NCBI RefSeq assembly: GCF_001620365.2
Contig: NZ_LQMT02000007.1
Location: 150,379-206,341, forward strand
DNA length: 55,963 nt
Direction of reading: 5' to 3'
Source of the DNA: Amycolatopsis keratiniphila subsp. keratiniphila
Lineage (GTDB): Bacteria; Actinomycetota; Actinomycetes; Mycobacteriales; Pseudonocardiaceae
Shown: positions 49,315 through 55,963 of the stretch, piece after piece
How the letters are laid out: every line of letters starts with the position of its first letter
Position numbering within the stretch: the stretch's first letter is position 1
The notes under the pieces: generated by a model
The model's input: only the letters and a program-made list of their open reading frames with translations
Told to the model about the DNA's origin: nothing
Database searches by the model: none
Made by a program: the position numbers and the translations under genes

Positions 49315-52281
49315 CTATGCCGGAGTCGCCCCGAAGCGGATCTTCGTCAAGGCTTCACGAGCCCGGTCCCGCTGGCGTCCGCTCCCGTCGACGGCGGAAA
49401 GGCCCTGGAGCGCACGCAGTTCCCACACCGGGAATCCCAGTTCCCGGAACAGTCCCGCCGCGGTCCGGAGCCCTTCGGCGGCTTCGGTCGCGACGCCTTC
49501 GTCGGCCCGTAGGCGTCCGAAGCTGAGCAAGGCGTATCCGCCGCCTCGGCGGTCTCCGAGCTCACGGAAGGTACTCATCGCCAGGCTCAGGTGTTCGGCG
49601 GCGCGGCCGTGTTCACCCGCCAGGCGCAAGGACTCGCCGAAGCTTCGGTGCGTGTAGGCGGCGGCATGCCGATGTCCGACGTCCTCGAACAGTTCAAGCG
49701 ACCGTGAAAGGCATCGTTCGCTCTCCCCCGCGTCGCCGGTTTTCGCGTGAAGGTCACCGAGGCTCCGGAGGACGTGCGCCTCCCAATGACGTTCGCGCGA
49801 ACTGCGCGTGCCGATCAGGGCGCTCGTCAGCAGGGCGCCGGCCTCGTCCACACGGCCGTTCCGTCGCAGGACGTCGGCGTACCGCTTCGCCGACCTGTCA
49901 TGCTGGTGCCCGTCTTCGCAGTGGAGCGAAAGCAGCAGACTCGCGTCGAAGCACTCCTTCGCCCGGCGGAAGTCGCCGAGGTCGTCCCACAGCGAGCCGA
50001 ACTGGGCCGACGCCATCGCCTGCCCGGCGAGGTCGCCGCAGTCCCGCAACAGGTCCAAGGCCTCCCGCAACGCGTGGACCGCCGCACCGGTCCGGCCGGA
50101 GTCCGCGTCGACGTCGGCGAGCGCGACGAGTGCGGCCCCGGTGCCCGGCTGATCACCCACGGTGCGGAACCTGTTCTCCGCCAACGAGAAACACGTCCTC
50201 GCCCGCGCCAGATCCCCCGCGTCGGCGTGGGCGTGTCCGAGCTTCAGCAGCTTCTCCGCCTCCGCGGGGACATCGAGGCGATCACGCACGATGCCGAACC
50301 CGAGCCAGGCGGGGGAACCGCCTTTCCGCGGGCCGACGAGATCGCTGTAGGCGTCGGCGAGCCGCATGGCCAGGCCGGTCCAGCCGTGGTTCTTCGCGGT
50401 GCGGACGGCGAGCGCGAGGTTCGTGGTTTCCGCGAGCCGCCAGCCGGCCGGGTCGGCCGCGACGCGGTCCGAAACGGCCGCCGGGACGTCCGCGCGCCGG
50501 GACGGCGGGTATCCGGCGCCGAGCGCGGCGGAAGCGTGTTCGGCCAACGCCGCCATCACCGTCAGCGCGCGCCTGAGGGCCCCGGGATCCGGCGGTTCCC
50601 GGAGCGCGAGCCGGATCAGCCCCGGCAGCCGGTACCGGAGGAACCCGGCCTGGTCCGGTTCGGCACGAAGCACGTGGTCGTCCACGAGTTCGTCGAGCAG
50701 TTCCGTCGCCTCGCGCGGCGAACAGTCCAGCATGGCCGTCGCGAACCAGTCGGCGATCTCGGTCGCGCCGGGGAAACCGAGCAGCCGCAGGGAGTTCCGT
50801 TGCCGTGCCGACAACTCCGCGAGGGACTCGGCGAGCACCGGACGGACGGCCAGGTCGCCGGCGGCGAGCTCGTCGAGGCGCAGCCGCTCGTTCTCCAAGC
50901 GGGTCGCGAACTCTGCGACGCTCAGCCGGGGCCGCTGCAGCAGCTTCGTTCCCGCCGCCCGCACCGCCAGCGGAAGACCGTCGCAGCAGGCCAGCACCCG
51001 GCGGACGGCGTCGGGTTCGGCGGACAACCGGGCTTCCCCGACGATCTCGCCGAGCAGCAGCCGCGCGTCCTCGTAGGGCAACGCCCCGACCTCGACCGGC
51101 CTGGCGCCGCCGAGACCGGCCAGCCGCCGTCGTGTCGTCACGATCGTCGCGCAGCCGGGACCACTCGGCAGCAATGGCCGCACCTCGGCTTCGGACCGGC
51201 CGTTCTCGAGGATCACCAACAGCCGCCGGTCCGCGGAATGGCTCTGCCACAACGAGAGCAGTCCCGCCCGGTCCGCGGGGAGTTCCGCTTCCGCAAGCCC
51301 GAGCGCGCGAAGGAACCCGGCGAGGACGTCACCGGGTTCACGCAGGTCGGCGACGAGCTGGCCGTCCGGGAACCGCTTGCGCACGCGCCACGCGGCCTGG
51401 ACGGCCAGCGCGCTCTTCCCCGCTCCCGCCGCCCCGTGCAGCACGATCGGCGCGGGAGACCGCACCGCGCGACCCAGTTCCGCCAGCTCTGGCGCCCTGC
51501 CGGTGAAATCCGGCGTCGCGGCGGGCAGACGGCACGGCGCGCCGCCCGCCGACCAGCCGGTGCCGGAGATCCGGCGGCGGACCGCGAGCAGGTCGTCCCC
51601 CGGTGAGACGCCGGCGTGTTCCCACAGCGCCTGGCGGCAACGGTCGAGGACGGCCAGCGCCGCGTCCCGCCTGCCGAGACCGTGCAACGCCTCGGCCAGC
51701 CACCCGGCGAGCCGTTCGTCGCCCGGCCGGGCGGCCAGCTCCGGTCCCAGCCGGTCCGCGACCGCCTTGTGGTCACCGGCGGCCAGGTCCAGCTCCACGA
51801 GCTTGCCCAGCACCGAGCAACGCCGATCCTCCAGCCACAGCCGGTGCGCCTCCACCAGCGGGCCGACCGGCACGTCGGCGAAGGCCCGGCCGCGCCACAA
51901 CCCCAGCGCCCGTTCGAGCAGCTCCTTGCGTTCGTCACCGGTCGCCCGCGCGGCCGCGGCCGTCAGCTCCGAGAAACCGGTGACGTCCAGCTCGCCGTCC
52001 GAGACCACCAGCCGGTAGCCGCTCCGGCCGGACCGCAGCCGCTGCCGTTCGTCGTCCACCGGCACACCGGGCGACAACGCCTTGCGCAGCTTGGAAACCG
52101 CCATCTGCACGACGGCCGCGGCACTCGACGGCGGTCCCTGGGGCCAGAGTTCGTCCACGAGGGTGTCCCGGTGGACGAACTCGTTCGGCCGGGTCAGGAG
52201 CACCGCGAGCACCCGACGGGGCTGAGCCGCCGACGGCAGCGGGACCGAGGCCGCGAGCGGGCCGAGCACCTTGAACTCCAC
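49315..52281 (-). CDS. SARP/AfsR-type regulator (OmpR-like DNA-binding, BTAD, NB-ARC, TPR)
   Basis: A 988-aa regulator. Residues 1-95 are an OmpR-like winged helix (VLAVLLTRPNEFVHRDTLVDELWPQGPP). A bacterial transcriptional activation domain spans about 100-245. An NB-ARC ATPase has the P-loop LHGAAGAGKSALAVQAA near 285 and a Walker-B-like LLVILENG in which the usual Asp is Glu. TPR-like repeats fill 600-980. AfsR/SARP proteins usually activate secondary metabolism or stress genes. No biosynthetic cluster is present in the window, so the target is unknown. Confidence 0.9.
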   Translation of the reverse strand: MEFKVLGPLAASVPLPSAAQPRRVLAVLLTRPNEFVHRDTLVDELWPQGPPSSAAAVVQMAVSKLRKALSPGVPVDDERQRLRSGRSGYRLVVSDGELDVTGFSELTAAAARATGDERKELLERALGLWRGRAFADVPVGPLVEAHRLWLEDRRCSVLGKLVELDLAAGDHKAVADRLGPELAARPGDERLAGWLAEALHGLGRRDAALAVLDRCRQALWEHAGVSPGDDLLAVRRRISGTGWSAGGAPCRLPAATPDFTGRAPELAELGRAVRSPAPIVLHGAAGAGKSALAVQAAWRVRKRFPDGQLVADLREPGDVLAGFLRALGLAEAELPADRAGLLSLWQSHSADRRLLVILENGRSEAEVRPLLPSGPGCATIVTTRRRLAGLGGARPVEVGALPYEDARLLLGEIVGEARLSAEPDAVRRVLACCDGLPLAVRAAGTKLLQRPRLSVAEFATRLENERLRLDELAAGDLAVRPVLAESLAELSARQRNSLRLLGFPGATEIADWFATAMLDCSPREATELLDELVDDHVLRAEPDQAGFLRYRLPGLIRLALREPPDPGALRRALTVMAALAEHASAALGAGYPPSRRADVPAAVSDRVAADPAGWRLAETTNLALAVRTAKNHGWTGLAMRLADAYSDLVGPRKGGSPAWLGFGIVRDRLDVPAEAEKLLKLGHAHADAGDLARARTCFSLAENRFRTVGDQPGTGAALVALADVDADSGRTGAAVHALREALDLLRDCGDLAGQAMASAQFGSLWDDLGDFRRAKECFDASLLLSLHCEDGHQHDRSAKRYADVLRRNGRVDEAGALLTSALIGTRSSRERHWEAHVLRSLGDLHAKTGDAGESERCLSRSLELFEDVGHRHAAAYTHRSFGESLRLAGEHGRAAEHLSLAMSTFRELGDRRGGGYALLSFGRLRADEGVATEAAEGLRTAAGLFRELGFPVWELRALQGLSAVDGSGRQRDRAREALTKIRFGATPA

Positions 52282-52368
52282 GAACCACCTATCACCTGGA
52301 CGGATGACCCGAATGTAACCCGGTGCTGTCCCCGAGTCGGCGAATTCTCACCCGGATGGCCGTCCCCC

Positions 52369-53079
52369 TTATTTCCCGGTGTGCGCGAGGAGCCGGTCCC
52401 GCAACGCGGGTTCGTCCGCGAGTGCCTCGTTCAGCGTGTGCTCCAGCAAGGGCTTGAGATCCCCGTACGGACGCTTCGACCAGTCCAGCGGCCCCTGCGG
52501 CGGCTCCGGGTCGTACTCGATCACGAACTGGATCGTCCGGGCGATCTCGGCGCCGACGAGCCGCTCGACCAGATGCAGCGCGAGGTCGATCCCGGCCGAC
52601 ACCCCGGCGGCGGTGATCACGTTCCCGTCCTCGACCCAGCGCTCGGCGACCGGTTCCGCGCCGAACGCGCCCAGCAGTTCGCGGAACATCCAGTGCGTCG
52701 CGGCCTTGCGGCCCTTCAACAGCCCGGCCTGCCCCAGCAACAGCGATCCCGTGCACACCGAGGTCACGAGTTCCGCGTTCGCCGCGGCGCCGCGCAGGTA
52801 CCCGACCAGTTTCTCGTCGGCGAGCGCCTTCAGCGTCGGCGTGGCGCCGCCGGGCACGAGCAACGCGTACGGCGACGGGACCTCGTCGTAGGTGTGGGTC
52901 GCCACGAGTTTCAAGGGGTTGTCGGTGGTGACCGGATCCTTCGTCTCACCGACCACGACGGTGCGGTATTCCTGCGTCGTGGTCGCCATCCCGTCCAGCA
53001 CGGTCAGCGGCCCGACCATGTCGAGCGGGGTCATCCCCGGGTACACCACGAACGCGATCGTCTTCTTGTCGTCTGTCAT
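52369..53079 (-). CDS. DJ-1/PfpI family protein, isonitrile hydratase-like
   Basis: A 236-aa class I glutamine-amidotransferase-like protein. It has TIAFVVYPGMTPLDMVGPLTVL at the N-terminus and the nucleophile elbow TSVCTGSLLLGQAGLL (Cys near 108), followed by GRKAATHW and VEDGNVITAAGVSAGIDLALHLV. These blocks match the ThiJ/PfpI branch containing isonitrile hydratase and GlxA N-domains. It has no HTH. It is divergent from a GlxA-type regulator carrying the same domain. ATG 53079 begins at the first core strand. Confidence 0.88.
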   Translation of the reverse strand: MTDDKKTIAFVVYPGMTPLDMVGPLTVLDGMATTTQEYRTVVVGETKDPVTTDNPLKLVATHTYDEVPSPYALLVPGGATPTLKALADEKLVGYLRGAAANAELVTSVCTGSLLLGQAGLLKGRKAATHWMFRELLGAFGAEPVAERWVEDGNVITAAGVSAGIDLALHLVERLVGAEIARTIQFVIEYDPEPPQGPLDWSKRPYGDLKPLLEHTLNEALADEPALRDRLLAHTGK

Positions 53080-53178
53080 GGCGACAACGGTGTCCGAGAG
53101 ACGGGCCCTCGGTGGCCCGGATGTCCGGATTCCTGCGAACAACGTCCGACGGCCGGGCACTACTGGTAGCGTTCGATC

Positions 53179-54156
53179 ATGCCGGGTTCACCCAGACGAG
53201 TGTTGATCGTCGGCTACAGCAACGCCGAGTTGCTCGACATCGCCGGCCCGTCGGACGTCCTGGACGCCGCGACCAAACTCGGCGGCAAGCCGGGGTACGA
53301 GATCATGCTCGCCAGCGTCGACGGCCGCGGCATCCGCTGCGAGTCCGGGCTGACCCTGCAGGCACAGCACCGGCTCGACCAGATCACCGGCGAACTGGAC
53401 ACGCTGATCGTCGCGGGCGGCACGGGACACGAGGCCGCCGCCGCGGACGCCAGGTTCGTCACCCATGTCCGCAGGCTGGCGCAGCAGAGCCGCCGGGTCG
53501 CCTCGGTGTGCACCGGCGCCACCGTGCTCGCCGCGTGCGGGCTGCTCAACGGCCGCCGCGCCACCACCCACTGGCGGTTCGCGAACCGGCTCGCGACGAA
53601 CTACCCGCAGGTGAACGTCGACCCGGTGCCGCTGTACGTGCGCGACGGCAACGTCTACACGGCGGCGGGCGTCACCAGCGGGATCGACCTCACCCTCGCG
53701 TTCGTCGAGGAGGACCACGGACCGAGCGTCGCCAGGGAGGTCGCCCGCATGCTCGTGACCTACCTGCAGCGGCCGGGCAACCAGGCGCAGGTGAGCATGT
53801 TCCTGTCCGGCCCGCCGCCGGAGAACCGGCTGGTCCGCGACATCACCGCGTACGTCGCCGAACACCTCGCCGGTGATCTCGGCACCGCCGTCCTCGCCGA
53901 GCGGGCCGGCATCAGCACCCGGCAGCTGACCAGGTTGTTCGACGCGCACCTGAGCACCACGCCCAGCAGGTACGTGCGGGCCGCGAGGACCGAGAACGCG
54001 GCGAAACTGCTGTGCGGCACCGAACTTCCGCTGTCCTCGATCGCGCGGCGATGTGGTTTCGGCTCAACCGAGACCCTTCGCCAAGCCTTCCTCGACCACT
54101 TCGACACCCCGCCCTCGGCCTATCGCCGTGTCCACCTTCGGCAGGCATTCGGATAG
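53179..54156 (+). CDS. GlxA-family transcriptional regulator (DJ-1/PfpI + AraC HTH)
   Basis: A 325-aa regulator. Residues 1-200 are a DJ-1/PfpI-like sensing domain (VLIVGYSNAELLDIAGPSDVLDAA, SVCTGATVLAACGLLNGRRATTHW, YVRDGNVYTAAGVTSGIDLTLAFVEE). Residues 215-322 are an AraC double HTH (LAERAGISTRQLTRLFDAHLSTTPSRYVRAAR, SIARRCGFGSTETLRQAFLDHF). It probably regulates the divergent DJ-1 gene, which shares the same ligand-type fold, from the 99-bp gap between them. Confidence 0.92.
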   Translation: MPGSPRRVLIVGYSNAELLDIAGPSDVLDAATKLGGKPGYEIMLASVDGRGIRCESGLTLQAQHRLDQITGELDTLIVAGGTGHEAAAADARFVTHVRRLAQQSRRVASVCTGATVLAACGLLNGRRATTHWRFANRLATNYPQVNVDPVPLYVRDGNVYTAAGVTSGIDLTLAFVEEDHGPSVAREVARMLVTYLQRPGNQAQVSMFLSGPPPENRLVRDITAYVAEHLAGDLGTAVLAERAGISTRQLTRLFDAHLSTTPSRYVRAARTENAAKLLCGTELPLSSIARRCGFGSTETLRQAFLDHFDTPPSAYRRVHLRQAFG

Positions 54157-54197
54157 GCCGTGTGCGGGACGCGCCGCCGACTGTGGAGGATGTGCGG

Positions 54198-55610
54198 GTG
54201 AACCGCCGCGACATCTCCGACGACGACACCGGCCCGATTCGCCGGGTAACGGACACCCCGTCCGATCGTTCGCCCGGAACGTCCCGTTCGCCGCGCCGGA
54301 CGCCGCCACCCGAGGGCACGCGACGTCCCCGCCCACCGGCCCAGCGGCCGCGGCCGGCGGAACCGGGCAGACGTCGCGCAGCCGAACCGAAGCCCGAACC
54401 CGAGCCGGTCGGCCACGGGCACTCGCACGGCCACGGCCCGGCGGCACCCGCGTCGCGCCGGGTCCGGCTGCTGCTGATGTGGCTGCTGATCCCGCTCGCC
54501 GTCGCGACCGTCGCCGGGATGGTCTTCCTCTATCCGTGGGGCAAGGATCCGGCGAAAAGCGTCTTCCCACAGGGGACACCGGTGAACGCGACGGTCACCG
54601 GGACGATCACCGGACCGTGCCTCGCCGAAGGACAGGTGCAGGTCGGCGAGCCGCCACCGGACGCGAAGCCGTGTCTCACCAGCGAGCTCACGATGACCGA
54701 CGGTCCCGCGTCCGGGAAGCCGCTGAAGCTCACGCTGCCCATCGAGCCGAGCACGCCACGGTTCGCCGCGGGCGACAAGGTGGTGCTGTCCTACAACGGC
54801 GGCGACGTCGCGAACCCGGCGTCGTTCCAGATCGTCGACTTCCAGCGTGGTACGCCGCTGCTGCTGCTCGCAGGGTTGTTCGCGCTCGCGGTGATCGTCC
54901 TCGGCCGGTGGCAGGGGGTCGCCGCGCTGATCGCGCTCGGACTGAGCTTCCTGGTGCTGGCACTCTTCGTGCTTCCTTCGATCCTCGCCGGCGAAAGTCC
55001 TTTGCTGGTGGCGATCGCGGGCGCGGGCGCGATCATGTTCGTCGCGCTGTACCTGACGCACGGGCTGTCCGCGAGAACCTCGGTGGCGGTGCTGGGCACC
55101 CTGGTGAGCCTGGTCCTGATCGGCGTCCTGTCGGCGATCTTCTCGGCAGCCGCGTCGCTGACCGGGCTCGACGACAGCACCTCTCAGCTGATCGGCTCGC
55201 TCGGGCACGGGATCGACGCGCGGGGACTGCTGCTGGCGGGTGTCGTGATCGGTGCGCTCGGTGTGCTCGACGACGTCACCGTGACGCAGACGAGCGCGGT
55301 GTGGGAGCTCCGGCGGGCGAACCCGGCGCTCGGGTGGCGTGAGCTGTACGGCGCCGGCCTGCGGATCGGGCGCGATCACGTCGGCTCGGCGGTCAACACG
55401 CTCGTGATGGCGTACGCGGGGGCGGCGCTGCCGGTGCTGCTGTACACGTCGCTCTCGGGCGTCGGACTCGGCTCGATCCTGGGCGCGGAGAACATCGCCC
55501 AGGAGATCGTGCGGACGCTCGCCGGAAGCGTCGGCATCGTCGCGGCGGTCCCGGTCACCACCGTGCTGGCCGCGCTGATCGCCTCGCGGGAGCCCCAAGA
55601 GTCCCTGTAG
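54198..55610 (+). CDS. YibE/F-like multipass membrane protein with His-rich cytosolic lead
   Basis: A 470-aa membrane protein. Residues 1-90 are charged, Pro/Arg-rich and contain the His-rich run GHGHSHGHG. A first hydrophobic helix lies near 93-115, then an extracytoplasmic beta-rich domain with two cysteines, then seven or so membrane helices from about 215 with VLDDVTVTQTSAVWELR and GLRIGRDHVGSAVNTLVMAYAGAALPVLL. This matches YibE/F. The function is unknown; the His run hints at metal binding. GTG 54198 follows GGAGGA with 7-bp spacing. Confidence 0.88.
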   Translation: MNRRDISDDDTGPIRRVTDTPSDRSPGTSRSPRRTPPPEGTRRPRPPAQRPRPAEPGRRRAAEPKPEPEPVGHGHSHGHGPAAPASRRVRLLLMWLLIPLAVATVAGMVFLYPWGKDPAKSVFPQGTPVNATVTGTITGPCLAEGQVQVGEPPPDAKPCLTSELTMTDGPASGKPLKLTLPIEPSTPRFAAGDKVVLSYNGGDVANPASFQIVDFQRGTPLLLLAGLFALAVIVLGRWQGVAALIALGLSFLVLALFVLPSILAGESPLLVAIAGAGAIMFVALYLTHGLSARTSVAVLGTLVSLVLIGVLSAIFSAAASLTGLDDSTSQLIGSLGHGIDARGLLLAGVVIGALGVLDDVTVTQTSAVWELRRANPALGWRELYGAGLRIGRDHVGSAVNTLVMAYAGAALPVLLYTSLSGVGLGSILGAENIAQEIVRTLAGSVGIVAAVPVTTVLAALIASREPQESL

Positions 55611-55697
55611 CCACAAGCGCCCCAAAGCACGAGCCCACCCCGCGATCACGGGCCGGAGTCGGGTACGAAGAGGCCGCACCCGAGGTTCGGAGGGGCC

Positions 55698-55955
55698 ATG
55701 TTCGCCGTGTTCGCCGTCCCGAGACAACTGACCGCGGTCGCGCGGCGCGTGCTCGTCTCGACGCTCGAAGCCGTCGAGGCGGTCCCCAAGATCGCCGCCG
55801 CGCTCGACGACGTCCGGGCGACGCTCAAGCACTCGGAGCGGCTGGCGACCTTCGCCGCGGGCGAGCTGCCGGAGATCGTCTACCAGCTGGAGGAGATCAA
55901 GACCCGGCTGGAGAAGCTGGAGACCTCGGGCACCCGGCCGGATCGAGTGTCATGA
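55698..55955 (+). CDS. Small helical protein of unknown function
   Basis: An 85-aa protein, almost entirely helical. The N-terminal half (VFAVPRQLTAVARRVLVSTLEAVEAVPKIAAALDDV) is amphipathic. The C-terminal half contains a coiled-coil-like YQLEEIKTRLEKLET. I do not recognise a characterised family. The stop overlaps the next ATG (ATGA), so it is the first gene of a coupled pair whose partner is cut by the window. GGAGGGG precedes ATG 55698. Confidence 0.65.
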   Translation: MFAVFAVPRQLTAVARRVLVSTLEAVEAVPKIAAALDDVRATLKHSERLATFAAGELPEIVYQLEEIKTRLEKLETSGTRPDRVS

Positions 55956-55963
55956 AAGGGTCG
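55952..55963 (+). CDS. Start of a coupled downstream gene, cut by the window edge
   Basis: ATG at 55952 overlaps the stop of the preceding gene and opens M-K-G-S before the sequence ends. The overlap style matches other operons in the window. Nothing more can be said of the product. Confidence 0.4.

Noticed and set aside
49747..51606. 619-codon plus-strand frame inside the SARP gene
   Set aside because: The minus-strand SARP protein has ordered domains over its whole length. The plus frame is low-complexity Arg/Pro/Gly/Glu without motifs.
49315..54156. SARP and GlxA regulators as the edge of a secondary-metabolite cluster
   Set aside because: No PKS, NRPS, terpene, RiPP or tailoring genes lie in the neighbouring window, so a cluster cannot be supported.

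Overview
The window is high-GC actinobacterial chromosome. Its features include many GTG starts, 4-bp ATGA/GTGA operon overlaps, probable leaderless promoters, a conservon (CvnABCD) cluster, Ku-type end joining, a SARP/NB-ARC/TPR regulator and CHAD, DUF3040, DUF2795 and roadblock proteins. Together with several families of long intergenic palindromes this suggests Pseudonocardiales, most likely Amycolatopsis or a close relative. That is an inference; no rRNA, tRNA, phage or transposase gene was seen.

Bases 1-22600 are dominated by a C1/C2-acid catabolic island. A hyi-glxR-gcl operon (glyoxylate to glycerate) is followed by a leftward operon panE-like / formate dehydrogenase catalytic chain / fused NuoE-NuoF-like diaphorase / FeS chain. 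Next come a FadR/FCD GntR regulator and a leftward operon of an oxalyl-CoA decarboxylase-like ThDP enzyme, formyl-CoA:oxalate CoA-transferase, a 709-aa ADP-forming acyl-CoA ligase and an OFA-type oxalate/formate transporter. Diverging from that operon is a second succinyl-CoA-synthetase-like pair followed by a broken beta-carbonic anhydrase. The island ends with a second OFA-like transporter coupled to fdhD. The inferred flow is: oxalate in, CoA activation, oxalyl-CoA to formyl-CoA + CO2, CoA transfer releasing formate, and formate oxidised to CO2 + NADH. Three transcription units carry the same motif, AGATTGYATACMGTATS, at their promoters, and a spread variant precedes gntR. This supports one GntR-controlled regulon. 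The gcl operon lacks the motif, and no oxalyl-CoA reductase is present to link oxalate to glyoxylate.

Bases 22600-34500 hold mostly housekeeping and accessory genes: an epoxide hydrolase, MerR, an alpha/beta hydrolase, GNAT, LysE, a short MetE-like protein, DinB, ahcY with a SAH riboswitch and overlapping terminator, small DUF proteins, a Cys-rich peptide and Ku. Bases 34600-38500 are a conservon with a styrene-monooxygenase-like flavoprotein and a sensor kinase without a membrane domain. Bases 38700-45200 carry a TetR-controlled heterodimeric ABC exporter, a LigD-like phosphoesterase fused to a ligase domain that has lost its catalytic residues, and a STAS protein. Bases 45200-55963 carry CYTH-CHAD, an XRE regulator, an erythromycin-esterase-like protein, a SARP regulator, DJ-1/PfpI and GlxA-type proteins, a YibE/F membrane protein and a small coupled gene pair cut by the window edge.

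Intergenic spaces contain at least four palindrome families: GAAGGC hairpins, GCGAAAGCCACTTTCGC hairpins, ACTCGCGTGAT arrays and GGGACGTT hairpins. Some are bounded by terminal inverted repeats like small non-autonomous elements. They sit at operon borders and, in one case, at the truncated end of the carbonic anhydrase pseudogene.
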